The notes under the pieces: generated by a model
Database searches by the model: none
Seen by the model: only the letters and a program-made list of their open reading frames with translations
Told to the model about the DNA's origin: nothing
Assembly: GCF_035946055.1 (NCBI RefSeq)
Contig: NZ_CP108364.1
Span: forward strand, 2,046,001-2,110,000
Source: Streptomyces sp. NBC_01341
GTDB lineage: Bacteria; Actinomycetota; Actinomycetes; Streptomycetales; Streptomycetaceae
Reading direction: 5' to 3'
DNA: 64,000 nt
Shown here: piece after piece, positions 36,325 through 44,718 of the stretch
How the letters are laid out: each line of letters starts with the position of its first letter
Numbering within the stretch: position 1 is the stretch's first letter
Position numbers and translations under genes: made by a program

Positions 36325-37764
36325 TCAGCCGTCGAGCGAGGTCATGACGTGCTTGATGCGGGTGTAATCCTCGAAGCCGTACGCCGAGAGGTCCTTGCCG
36401 TAGCCGGACTTCTTGAACCCGCCGTGCGGCATCTCGGCCACCAGCGGGATGTGGGTGTTGATCCACACGCAGCCGAAGTCCAGGTGCTTGGACATGCGCA
36501 TCGCGCGGGAGTGGTCCTTGGTCCACACCGAGGAGGCCAGCGCGTACTCGACGCCGTTGGCGTACTCGACCGCCTGCGTCTCGTCGGTGAAGGACTGCAC
36601 GGTGATGACGGGACCGAAGACCTCGTGCTGGATGATCTCGTCGTCCTGCTTGAGCCCGGACACGACGGTCGCGGCGTAGAAGTAGCCCTTCTCGCCGACC
36701 CGGTGACCGCCCGCCTCGACCTTGGCGTGCGCCGGGAGCCGCTCGATGAAGCCGCTGACCTGGGCGAGCTGGTTGGCGTTGTTGAGCGGCCCGTAGAGCA
36801 CGTCCTCGTCGTCCGGCATGCCGGTCTTCGTGTCGGCCGCCGCCTTTGCGAGGGCGGTGACGAACTCGTCGTGGACGGACTCGTGGACCAGGACGCGGGT
36901 CGCGGCCGTACAGTCCTGGCCGGCGTTGAAGTAGCCCGCGACGGAGATGCCCTCGACGGCCTTGGCGATGTCGGCGTCCTCGAAGACGACGACCGGGGCC
37001 TTGCCGCCGAGCTCCAGGTGAACGCGCTTGACGTCCTTGGCCGCGGACTCCGCGACCTGCATACCGGCCCGCACCGAGCCGGTGATGGAGGCCATCGCCG
37101 GCGTCGGGTGCTCGACCATCGCACGGCCCGTCTCACGGTCGCCGCAGATGACGTTGAAGACGCCCTTGGGCAGGATCTGCCCGATGATCTCGGCGATCAG
37201 TACGGTCGACGCCGGAGTGGTGTCGGACGGCTTGATCACGACGGTGTTGCCCGCGGCGAGCGCCGGGGCGAACTTCCACACGGCCATCATCATGGGGTAG
37301 TTCCACGGCGCGACCTGGGCGCACACACCCACGGGCTCGCGGCGGACGATGGAGGTAAGGCCCTCCATGTACTCGCCGGCCGAGCGGCCTTCGAGCAGCC
37401 TCGCGGCGCCGGCGAAGAAGCGGATCTGGTCCACCATCGGCGGGATCTCTTCGGTGCGGGTGAGCTCCAGCGGCTTGCCGGTGTTCTCCGACTCGGCCGC
37501 GATGAGGTCCTCCGCGCGCTCCTCGAAGGCGTCCGCGATCTTCAGCAGGGCCTTCTGGCGTTCGGCGGGCGTGACGTCACGCCACGCGGGGAACGCGGCC
37601 GCGGCGGCGTCCATGGCGGCATCGACGTCGGCCTGTCCAGAGAGGGGGGAGGTCGCGTAGACCTCTTCCGTCACCGGGCTGACCACGTCGATGGTCCGCC
37701 CGTCCGCGGCGTCCCGGAACTCTCCGTTGATGTAGTTGCGCAGACGGCGCACCTCGGTGGTCAC
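36325..37764 (-). CDS. Aldehyde dehydrogenase, gamma-aminobutyraldehyde dehydrogenase-like (copy 2)
   Basis: A 479-residue aldehyde dehydrogenase. The cofactor loop is ITGSVRAGMQV, the catalytic glutamate is in LELGGKAPVVVFED and the catalytic cysteine is in FNAGQDCTAATR. It is similar to the copy at 28146-29660 and belongs to the PuuC/PatD-like group that acts on aminoaldehydes from polyamine breakdown. The GTG at 37764 has GGAGG at a normal distance, which decides the start. It is divergent from an Lrp/AsnC regulator whose operator may lie in the shared 177-nt gap. Confidence 0.9.
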   Translation of the reverse strand: MTTEVRRLRNYINGEFRDAADGRTIDVVSPVTEEVYATSPLSGQADVDAAMDAAAAAFPAWRDVTPAERQKALLKIADAFEERAEDLIAAESENTGKPLELTRTEEIPPMVDQIRFFAGAARLLEGRSAGEYMEGLTSIVRREPVGVCAQVAPWNYPMMMAVWKFAPALAAGNTVVIKPSDTTPASTVLIAEIIGQILPKGVFNVICGDRETGRAMVEHPTPAMASITGSVRAGMQVAESAAKDVKRVHLELGGKAPVVVFEDADIAKAVEGISVAGYFNAGQDCTAATRVLVHESVHDEFVTALAKAAADTKTGMPDDEDVLYGPLNNANQLAQVSGFIERLPAHAKVEAGGHRVGEKGYFYAATVVSGLKQDDEIIQHEVFGPVITVQSFTDETQAVEYANGVEYALASSVWTKDHSRAMRMSKHLDFGCVWINTHIPLVAEMPHGGFKKSGYGKDLSAYGFEDYTRIKHVMTSLDG

Positions 37765-37941
37765 AACCACCCCTCCTGTCGGCTGTCCGATGGGTGAGAC
37801 TTCCACCCTAAACCGTGCGGTGACGCTTTCGACACACCCAACCACTGGGAACTTCGGATTCAGTGAGATTCGAGCACCCAGACAACGAATTTCATCGATT
37901 CATGCTTGCCAGACAGACGAGTAGCGGTGCACAGTGGGGAC
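37765..37941. promoter_or_regulatory. Divergent control region between aldehyde dehydrogenase 2 and the Lrp/AsnC gene
   Basis: This 177-nt gap is clearly richer in A and T than its surroundings, most of all at 37845-37905. It holds a run of related short elements (GGATTC 37857, AGATTC 37866, GAATTTC 37887, CGATTC 37896) spaced about 9-20 nt apart. Lrp/AsnC proteins often bind several such AT-rich sites in their own divergent promoter. Confidence 0.45.
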
Positions 37942-38433
37942 GTGGTCAGCCGTAGCACAGACTCCAGGAACGGGAGCGGATCGTCACCAGCGGTCGACGC
38001 CGTCTCCCTCGCAATCATCGAGCAGCTCCAGGAGGACGGACGCCGCCCCTACGCCGCGATCGGCAAGGCCGTGGGCCTCTCCGAGGCCGCCGTACGACAG
38101 CGCGTCCAGAAGCTGCTCGACCAGGGCGTGATGCAGATCGTCGCCGTCACGGACCCGCTCACCGTGGGCCTGCGGCGCCAGGCGATGGTGGGCATCAACG
38201 TCGAGGGTGACCTCGACCCGGTGGCCGAAGCCCTGTCGGCCATGGCCGAGTGCGAGTACGTGGTGATGACCGCGGGCTCCTTCGACCTGATGGTGGAGAT
38301 CGTCTGCGAGGACGACGACCACCTGCTGGAGACGATCAACAAACGCATCCGGGCCATACCCGGGGTGCGCTCCACCGAGAGCTTCGTCTACCTCAAGCTC
38401 AAGAAGCAGACCTATATGTGGGGAACCCGATAG
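37942..38433 (+). CDS. Lrp/AsnC family transcriptional regulator
   Basis: A 163-residue regulator. The N-terminal helix-turn-helix reads YAAIGKAVGLSEAAVRQRVQ and the C-terminal RAM ligand-binding domain includes YVVMTAGSFDLMVEIV. Such proteins sense amino acids and tune their own operons. The neighbours suggest a polyamine or diamine ligand. The start is uncertain: GTGs at 37927 and 37942 are both in frame and neither has a clear ribosome site, so translation may be leaderless. It ends 2 nt before the aminotransferase start. Confidence 0.85.
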   Translation: MVSRSTDSRNGSGSSPAVDAVSLAIIEQLQEDGRRPYAAIGKAVGLSEAAVRQRVQKLLDQGVMQIVAVTDPLTVGLRRQAMVGINVEGDLDPVAEALSAMAECEYVVMTAGSFDLMVEIVCEDDDHLLETINKRIRAIPGVRSTESFVYLKLKKQTYMWGTR

Positions 38434-38435
38434 CC

Positions 38436-39797
38436 GTGAGCAAGGACCTCAGCCGTACCGCGTACGACCACCTGTGGATGCACTTCACCCGCATGTCGGA
38501 CTACGAGAACGCGCCCGTTCCCACCATCGTGCGTGGCGAGGGCACCTACATCTACGACGACAAGGGCAAGCGCTACCTCGACGGCCTCTCCGGCCTCTTC
38601 GTGGTCAACGCCGGACACGGCCGCCACGAGCTCGCCGAGACGGCGTACAAGCAGGGCCAGGAACTGGCCTTCTTCCCGGTGTGGTCCTACGCCCACCCCA
38701 AGGCCGTCGAGCTCGCCGAGCGGCTCGCCCACCACGCACCGGGCGACCTCAACAAGGTCTTCTTCACCACCGGCGGCGGTGAGGCCGTCGAGACCGCCTG
38801 GAAGCTCGCCAAGCAGTACTTCAAGCTGCAGGGCAAGCCGACCAAGTACAAGGTCATCTCGCGTGCGGTCGCCTACCACGGCACCCCGCAGGGTGCCCTG
38901 TCGATCACCGGGCTCCCCGCCCTCAAGGCCCCGTTCGAACCGCTGGTACCCGGCGCGCACAAGGTGCCGAACACCAACATCTACCGCGCGCCCCTGTTCG
39001 GTGACGACCCGGAGGCCTTCGGCCGCTGGGCCGCCGACCAGATCGAGCAGCAGATCCTCTTCGAGGGCCCGGACACCGTCGCCGCGGTCTTCCTGGAGCC
39101 GGTTCAGAACGCGGGCGGCTGCTTCCCGCCGCCGCCCGGCTACTTCCAGCGAGTGCGGGAGATCTGCGACCAGTACGACGTGCTGCTCGTCTCCGACGAG
39201 GTCATCTGCGCCTTCGGCCGCCTCGGCACGATGTTCGCCTGCGACAAGTTCGGCTACGTCCCGGACATGATCACCTGCGCCAAGGGCATGACCTCGGGCT
39301 ACTCCCCCATCGGCGCCTGCATCATCTCCGACCGCCTGGCCGAGCCGTTCTACCGGGGCGACAACACCTTCCTGCACGGCTACACGTTCGGCGGCCACCC
39401 GGTCTCCGCCGCGGTCGGGCTCGCCAACCTCGACATCTTCGAGCGCGAGGGCCTGAACCAGCACGTCCTGGACAACGAGAACGCGTTCCTGACGACCCTG
39501 CAGAAGCTGCACGACCTGCCCATCGTCGGTGACGTCCGGGGCAACGGCTTCTTCTACGGCATCGAACTGGTGAAGGACAAGGCCACCAAGGAGACGTTCA
39601 CCGACGAGGAGACCGAGCGCGTCCTGTACGGCTTCCTCTCCAAGGCGCTGTACGAGAACGGCCTCTACTGCCGGGCCGACGACAGGGGCGACCCGGTCGT
39701 CCAGCTCGCGCCGCCGCTGATCTCCGACCAGTCGACGTTCGACGAGATCGAGGGCATCCTCCGGAACGTCCTGACGGAGGCCTGGACGAAGCTCTGA
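38436..39797 (+). CDS. Class III aminotransferase, putrescine/polyamine type
   Basis: A 453-residue PLP enzyme. The motifs are VFFTTGGGEAVETAWKLAK (phosphate loop), VLLVSDEVICAFGRLG (cofactor Asp) and TCAKGMTSGYSPIGA (Schiff-base Lys). Members near polyamine genes act on putrescine or other diamines with pyruvate or 2-oxoglutarate as acceptor. The GTG at 38436 follows the Lrp stop by 2 nt, so the pair form an operon. Together with aldehyde dehydrogenase 2 it gives a two-step route from a diamine to an amino acid. Confidence 0.88.
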   Translation: MSKDLSRTAYDHLWMHFTRMSDYENAPVPTIVRGEGTYIYDDKGKRYLDGLSGLFVVNAGHGRHELAETAYKQGQELAFFPVWSYAHPKAVELAERLAHHAPGDLNKVFFTTGGGEAVETAWKLAKQYFKLQGKPTKYKVISRAVAYHGTPQGALSITGLPALKAPFEPLVPGAHKVPNTNIYRAPLFGDDPEAFGRWAADQIEQQILFEGPDTVAAVFLEPVQNAGGCFPPPPGYFQRVREICDQYDVLLVSDEVICAFGRLGTMFACDKFGYVPDMITCAKGMTSGYSPIGACIISDRLAEPFYRGDNTFLHGYTFGGHPVSAAVGLANLDIFEREGLNQHVLDNENAFLTTLQKLHDLPIVGDVRGNGFFYGIELVKDKATKETFTDEETERVLYGFLSKALYENGLYCRADDRGDPVVQLAPPLISDQSTFDEIEGILRNVLTEAWTKL

Positions 39798-39812
39798 CCG
39801 ACGGTCCGGCCA

Positions 39813-39831
39813 CCGGGGAACACCACCCCGG
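39813..39831 (+). terminator. Weak hairpin after the aminotransferase
   Basis: A short stem (CCGGGG 39813-39818 with CCCCGG 39826-39831) lies 16 nt after the stop; it may end the lrp-aminotransferase transcript. Confidence 0.4.
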
Positions 39832-40023
39832 AAGTCATTTCATACGGTTTACGCGGCCCGGGTACACCCTTTCGAGTGAGAAGGGGCGCATCCGGGCCGT
39901 GTGCTGTCCCGACACCCCGGTCCGGCTGCCTAGCGTGCCGAGTGACCGAACGGCTGCGTTCTCGTTGTATTCGTTCCCCCGTACGGGGGAACGGGAAATC
40001 TCATCCGAACCGAGGTGTACGCC

Positions 40024-40761
40024 ATGGTGGCCCCGCCCGACAACGACGTGATCTGGGGACGTTCCCTGCACCACTCCCACAACGGATCCCCGGGGCTGTC
40101 CGGTGTGTCCATCGGTGTCCGTGACGGAGAGATCCTCGCCGTCACCGGCCCGCGCGGGAGCGGGAAGACCACCCTGCTGCACTGCCTGTCCGGACAGTTG
40201 GTGCCCGAACAGGGCGAGGTGTGGTTCAACAGCGTTCCCGTGCACACCATGGGGCCCCGGATGCGCGAGCAGCTGCGCCGCGAGCGGTTCGGCTGGATCG
40301 GCGCCGAGCCGCAGCTCGTTCCGGAGCTGACCACCTGGGAGAACGCCGCCCTCCCTCTGCTGCTGAGGGGCGTGTCGCACCGCGCCGCGAAGAAGGCGGC
40401 CGCCGAGTGGCTGGAGCGGCTGGACATCGGTCCCCTCGCCAAGAAGCGTCCGCACACGCTGCTGCAGGCACAGCGTCAGCGGATCTCGGTGGCACGCGCG
40501 CTGACGGCATCGCCTTCCGTCATCTTCGCCGACGAACCGACGGCGTCCCTGCACCACGCCGAACGCGCCCAGCTCCTGCGCACCCTCACCACGGCGGCTC
40601 GGTCCCACGGCATCACGGTCGTCCTCGCCACCCACGACGCGGAGGTCGCCGCGCTCGCCGACCGCGTGGTCGGTCTGCTGGACGGCCGCCGCGTCACCAC
40701 ACTCGCCCTGCCCGCCGCGTCCGACCCGGAAGGCCGCTCGGCGTGCTCGCTCTCCGTCTGA
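40024..40761 (+). CDS. ABC transporter ATP-binding protein with degenerate signature motif
   Basis: A 245-residue ATPase subunit of an exporter-like system. Walker A is intact (TGPRGSGKTTLLHCL), Walker B reads SVIFADEPTAS and the switch histidine is in ATHDAEV. The C-loop reads TLLQAQRQRISVARAL, in which LSGGQ is replaced by LLQAQ, and the D-loop reads SLHH in place of ALD. This suggests weak or altered ATP hydrolysis. I use the ATG at 40024 (GAGG upstream); GTG at 40015 is possible. It overlaps the next gene by 19 nt. Confidence 0.85.
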   Translation: MVAPPDNDVIWGRSLHHSHNGSPGLSGVSIGVRDGEILAVTGPRGSGKTTLLHCLSGQLVPEQGEVWFNSVPVHTMGPRMREQLRRERFGWIGAEPQLVPELTTWENAALPLLLRGVSHRAAKKAAAEWLERLDIGPLAKKRPHTLLQAQRQRISVARALTASPSVIFADEPTASLHHAERAQLLRTLTTAARSHGITVVLATHDAEVAALADRVVGLLDGRRVTTLALPAASDPEGRSACSLSV

Positions 40762-41906
40762 CCCGTGGATCGCACCCCCTGGTCCTGATGCGGCGCCTGG
40801 TCCTCGCCGCCGCGTCGGCCGGGGTCGGATTCCTGCTGCTGTGCACCCTCGGATACGCATCCGGGCACCCGGCGGACGCGTCGAGCTCCGTCCTGCGGCT
40901 GCTGTGGTGCGCCGTACCGCTGGCCGCGACCGTGCAGTTCGCTGTCGCCGTGGCCCGTACCGATCCGAGCACCCGCCCGCGCCCCGGGCTCTTCGCCGCG
41001 GGCCTCGGCCCGGTCCGGCTGGCGGCGCTCGCCGCGGTCTCCACCGCCGTGTCCACCACGCTGGGGTCGATGGTGGCCCTGCTCTTCTTCCTGCATCTGC
41101 GCGGGGACCTCAGCGGGCTGCCGTTCGACGGCGGTGCCGCCGAGTTCCTGGGCGCGGGCACCTCTCTGCCCCTCGCCGCGGTCGTCGTGCTGCTGGCCCT
41201 GGTCCCCCTGGCCGCGTCGGCGGCGAGCGGGCTCGCGGTGCGTGCCAGGCCCGTCCCGTCCTCCGAGGCCCAGGAGGCGGAGGCGGAACTCGCCCCCGCC
41301 GCCACGCCGACGGGCCTGCCCTGGGGCGTGGCGCTCACGGCGGCCGGTCTCGCGGTCGAGGCCTACGCGAGCCGCGGTTCGGCGGGCAGCCCCTTCCCGC
41401 TGCCCGGCCGGCTGGACTCCACCCCCGCGGCCGTGCTGGCGGGGTGGGTCCTCACGGCGATCGGCCTGGCCATGGCGGGCCCCGGCCTCACCCATCTGTG
41501 CGGACGGCTGCTCCAGGCCGTGCGCCCCGGGGCGGTCCGCCTGCTGGCGGGCCGGGTCCTCATGGACGAGGCGACGCGGATCGGCCGCCCGCTGGGCATC
41601 CTCTGCGCGGTGGTGTCCGGGGTGGTCGCGGCCTCCGTGCTGTACACCGGCGGGCCCCGGCCCTTCGGCCCGCTCACCGCTCTCGGTGCGATCCTCGTCA
41701 TCGGCTGCACCACCGCGACGCTCCTGACCTCGGCTCTGGAAGCCAGGCAGGCCCGCGCCCGTACGGCCGGGACTTTGCTGCGCCTCGGCGCACCCGCCTC
41801 CGCGCTCCGCAGCGCCGCCGCCCTGCGCGCGCTGGTGCTTCTCGCCGTCTTCGTCCCGCTGACCTGGGCGATCGCGGAGCTGGCGGCCCTGCCGCTGACG
41901 GAGTGA
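40743..41906 (+). CDS. ABC transporter permease-like membrane protein
   Basis: A 387-residue integral membrane protein with roughly eight to ten hydrophobic segments (VLAAASAGVGFLLLCTLG, LAAVVVLLALVPLAASA, ILCAVVSGVVAASVLY, GAILVIGCTTATLLTSA). It is the presumed membrane partner of the ATPase whose gene it overlaps, with start GTG at 40743. The layout is like streptomycete FtsX/MacB-less permeases; no substrate can be told. Confidence 0.75.
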   Translation: MLALRLTRGSHPLVLMRRLVLAAASAGVGFLLLCTLGYASGHPADASSSVLRLLWCAVPLAATVQFAVAVARTDPSTRPRPGLFAAGLGPVRLAALAAVSTAVSTTLGSMVALLFFLHLRGDLSGLPFDGGAAEFLGAGTSLPLAAVVVLLALVPLAASAASGLAVRARPVPSSEAQEAEAELAPAATPTGLPWGVALTAAGLAVEAYASRGSAGSPFPLPGRLDSTPAAVLAGWVLTAIGLAMAGPGLTHLCGRLLQAVRPGAVRLLAGRVLMDEATRIGRPLGILCAVVSGVVAASVLYTGGPRPFGPLTALGAILVIGCTTATLLTSALEARQARARTAGTLLRLGAPASALRSAAALRALVLLAVFVPLTWAIAELAALPLTE

Positions 41907-41940
41907 CGTCCTCCGCCGTGGCGGTACGTAGCATGGCCGC

Positions 41941-43074
41941 GTGGAAAATTCGGACGAGAGTACGTACGCACCCGGCGTCGAGATCGAGACGCTCACCGCA
42001 TTCGACCGGGCGGTCACGACCGGAACCCTGGCCGGGCACCGTGTCCAGTCCGTCGACCTGACGGACCGGGGCGACGCACTGCTCAGGACCGACACCCGCG
42101 GCGCGGTGTTCCTCGGCTGCCGCATCGAGCCGCGCGCGGAGGCGAAGATACGGGCGGACGGCGCGTTCGTCTTCCCTCCGGTACCGGGTCTGCCCTTCGA
42201 CCCCTACCGCGGGCTGCTCTACACCCCGGAAGCGCTCTACGAGGGCCTGGCCGAGGGCGGTTACGCCTCGACGCCGGACGCCAGGGCGTACAGCTGGTTC
42301 CAGCTGACCAGGTCGAACGGCGACGTCTTCGCGTCGATGCTGCGTGCCCTCCACGACGACGCGGTGTCGGACGCGCTGGACGAACACCTCGCCGGCGCCC
42401 GGGTGGTGGGCGTCATGGGCGGCCACGCGATGGCACGCGGCTCCGCCGAGTACCAGGGCGCCGCCGTGCTCGGCCGGGAGCTGGCCCGCAGCGGCCTGAC
42501 CGTGGCGACGGGCGGTGGGCCGGGCGCCATGGAGGCTGCCAACCTCGGTGCCTACGCCGCCCCGCACTCCGACGCGATGCTGCTCAAGGCGTGCGAAGTC
42601 CTGGCCGCGGCGCCTTCGTTCAGCCCTTCGGTCACCGACTGGGCCTCGGCGGCGTTCACGGTGCGCGAGCGGTGGCCGGACGGCGGTTCCTCGGTCGCGG
42701 TACCCACCTGGTTCTACGGCCACGAGCCGCCGAACGCCTTCGCGGACCACATCGCCAAGTACTTCGCGAACGCCGTGCGCGAGGACGGGCTGCTGGCCCG
42801 CTCGACCGCCGGTGTGATCTTCCTGCCCGGCGCCGCCGGAACAGTGCAGGAGATCTTCGACAACGCGACGCCGAACTACTACGAGTCGCGGTCCGCGCCC
42901 ACCCCCATGGTGCTGGTGAACCGCGCGCACTGGACCGAGAAGCTGCCCACCTGGCCCCTGCTGCGCGCTCTGGCGGCGGGCCGGGCGATGGAGTCGCGTA
43001 TCGCGCTCGTCGACTCCGTCGAGGAGGCCGCAGGGGCACTGGCCAGGCTCACGGAGACGACCGCCGGGAGCTGA
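41941..43074 (+). CDS. LOG-family protein with N-terminal extension
   Basis: A 377-residue protein whose second half carries the Rossmann-like LOG (lysine-decarboxylase-like) fold: VVGVMGGHAMARG, the nucleotide-binding ATGGGPGAMEAANLG and PGAAGTVQEIFDNA, the last being the PGGxGTxxE motif with Ala for the second Gly. Small LOG proteins release cytokinin bases from nucleotide 5'-monophosphates; for this long group the role is unclear. About 130 residues precede the LOG core. The GTG at 41941 sits 5 nt after a TAGCAT -10-like box, so translation may be leaderless. Confidence 0.8.
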   Translation: MENSDESTYAPGVEIETLTAFDRAVTTGTLAGHRVQSVDLTDRGDALLRTDTRGAVFLGCRIEPRAEAKIRADGAFVFPPVPGLPFDPYRGLLYTPEALYEGLAEGGYASTPDARAYSWFQLTRSNGDVFASMLRALHDDAVSDALDEHLAGARVVGVMGGHAMARGSAEYQGAAVLGRELARSGLTVATGGGPGAMEAANLGAYAAPHSDAMLLKACEVLAAAPSFSPSVTDWASAAFTVRERWPDGGSSVAVPTWFYGHEPPNAFADHIAKYFANAVREDGLLARSTAGVIFLPGAAGTVQEIFDNATPNYYESRSAPTPMVLVNRAHWTEKLPTWPLLRALAAGRAMESRIALVDSVEEAAGALARLTETTAGS

Positions 43075-43131
43075 TCCGGGCCCAGGTGTCCGGCCGGCGT
43101 CCGCTGCCGGGCGCGCCCTCCCGGAACACCG

Positions 43132-43584
43132 TCAGCGGGCGGTGAGCGTCGCGTCGAGGGCGTCGAAGAAGGCTTCCCAGCCGTCCTCGGCCGCGGCGTA
43201 CTGCTCACGCGTCAGGTTGCCGCCTCGCTGCCGGAAGGCCATCTCGGTGGCCCCGCCGCTCTGCTCGGTCAGCGTGACTGTGACGGTCTCGCCCTCGGCG
43301 TCCGCCGGCGCGCTGGCGTCCTTCAGCGTGAAGACGAGCCGCTCCGGGGCGGACACCTCCTTGTACACACCGTGGAACGGCATCTCCACCCCCGGGACCA
43401 CGATGACCAGGCTCCACGTGCCACCCGGGGTCACGTCCATCGACACCTGGTCCAGCGGCACGTCGGCGTCGCCCCCGTACCAGGTGGCGAAGTGCTCGGG
43501 GACGGTCCAGGCCTCGAAGACCCGGTCCCGCGGTGCCTGGACGACGCGGGTGATGTCGATCCCCTCGCGCGCGGACTGCGGCAT
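43132..43584 (-). CDS. SRPBCC/AHSA1-type protein
   Basis: A 150-residue single-domain protein of the SRPBCC superfamily (AHSA1/activator of Hsp90 ATPase-like). The family pattern is RVVQAPRDRVFEAWTVPEH and TPGGTWSLVIVVPG. These proteins form a hydrophobic ligand-binding pocket; ligand unknown. ATG at 43584. It converges on the LOG gene with a 57-nt gap and precedes the thiamine transporter ATPase on the same strand. Confidence 0.87.
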   Translation of the reverse strand: MPQSAREGIDITRVVQAPRDRVFEAWTVPEHFATWYGGDADVPLDQVSMDVTPGGTWSLVIVVPGVEMPFHGVYKEVSAPERLVFTLKDASAPADAEGETVTVTLTEQSGGATEMAFRQRGGNLTREQYAAAEDGWEAFFDALDATLTAR

Positions 43585-43693
43585 GGCTCCAGCCCCTTCC
43601 GGTCGGTCCCCCGCTCAGGGGACCACGGCCCGGGAGACGCCGCCAGCCGGTCGCGGCGCGCCCCGGGCCCGTGGGGGCGAGCGCGCCGCACTG

Positions 43694-44716
43694 TCAGGTC
43701 CGGGGCAGAACCACCGTCTCCGCGGGGTCGAAGGTCACGCCCACCACGGCCCCCTCCTCCGGAGCGTCCCCAAGGGCACACTCGGCCTCCAGGTCCGGCC
43801 CCTCGTCGGGGTGCAGGACGACGCTGACGTGATGCCCCCGGAAGGTGCGTACGCCCGCCGTGCAACGCAGGCCGTCCTGCGGGGCACCGAGCCGGACACC
43901 GCCGGGCCGGACCAGCAGCTCCGACCTTCCCTGAGGGGATCCCTCGGGAACCGGGACCTTTCCCCAGACGGTGTCGGCGGCTGTGCCGGTGACCGTCGCG
44001 TCCACCAGGTTGTCGAAGCCCAGGAAGCGGGCGACGAAGGGGGACGCGGGACGCTGCCAGACCTCCAGCGGGGTGCCCTCCTGGGCGATCCTGCCGTCGC
44101 GCATGACCACGACCCGGTCGGCGAGGGCGAAGGCCTCGCCCTGGTCGTGGGTGACGGCGAGCACCGTGGTGCCCAGCCGGCCGAAGAGGGTGCGCAGTTC
44201 GACGACGAGGCGTTCACGCAGGCTCCGGTCCAGCTGGCCCAGCGGCTCGTCGAGCATCAGCAGGCCGGGGCGGGGCGCCAGCGCCCGGGCGAGGGCGACC
44301 CGCTGCTGCTCGCCGCCGGAGAGGGCGGCGACGGCGCGGCGGCCCGCGCCGGGCAGGCCGACCAGGTCCAGGAGTTCCCCGGCCCTGCGCTTTCGCTCGG
44401 CGCGGGGGACGCCGTGCATCCGCAGCCCGAACTCGACGTTCGCGCCGACGTCCCGGTGCGGGAACAGCTGGTGGTCCTGGAACATCAGCCCGAGCCCGCG
44501 CCGGTGCACGGGCAGCGGGGCCTGGTCCGCGCCGTCCAGGAGCACGCGTCCCCCGTCCAGGGGCTGCAGCCCGGCCACAGCCCGCAGCAGCGTCGACTTC
44601 CCGCTGCCGCTCGGCCCCAGCACGCAGACGATCTCGTGGTCGGCGACGTCCAGGTCCACGCCGTCGAGCGCGGTCCGCCCACCGAACCGGACCGTGGCCG
44701 AATCCACTTCCAGCAT
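43694..44716 (-). CDS. thiQ: Thiamine ABC transporter ATP-binding protein
   Basis: A 340-residue ATPase. Walker A is LGPSGSGKSTLLRA, the signature is LSGGEQQRVALARAL, Walker B is LLMLDEPLGQLD and the switch is AVTHDQGEAF. About 110 extra residues at the C-terminus form a TOBE-like domain, so the protein is longer than E. coli ThiQ and is close to the FbpC/PotA group. The TPP riboswitch ahead of the operon assigns thiamine as substrate. It follows the permease stop by 2 nt. Confidence 0.9.
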   Translation of the reverse strand: MLEVDSATVRFGGRTALDGVDLDVADHEIVCVLGPSGSGKSTLLRAVAGLQPLDGGRVLLDGADQAPLPVHRRGLGLMFQDHQLFPHRDVGANVEFGLRMHGVPRAERKRRAGELLDLVGLPGAGRRAVAALSGGEQQRVALARALAPRPGLLMLDEPLGQLDRSLRERLVVELRTLFGRLGTTVLAVTHDQGEAFALADRVVVMRDGRIAQEGTPLEVWQRPASPFVARFLGFDNLVDATVTGTAADTVWGKVPVPEGSPQGRSELLVRPGGVRLGAPQDGLRCTAGVRTFRGHHVSVVLHPDEGPDLEAECALGDAPEEGAVVGVTFDPAETVVLPRT

Positions 44717-44718
44717 CT

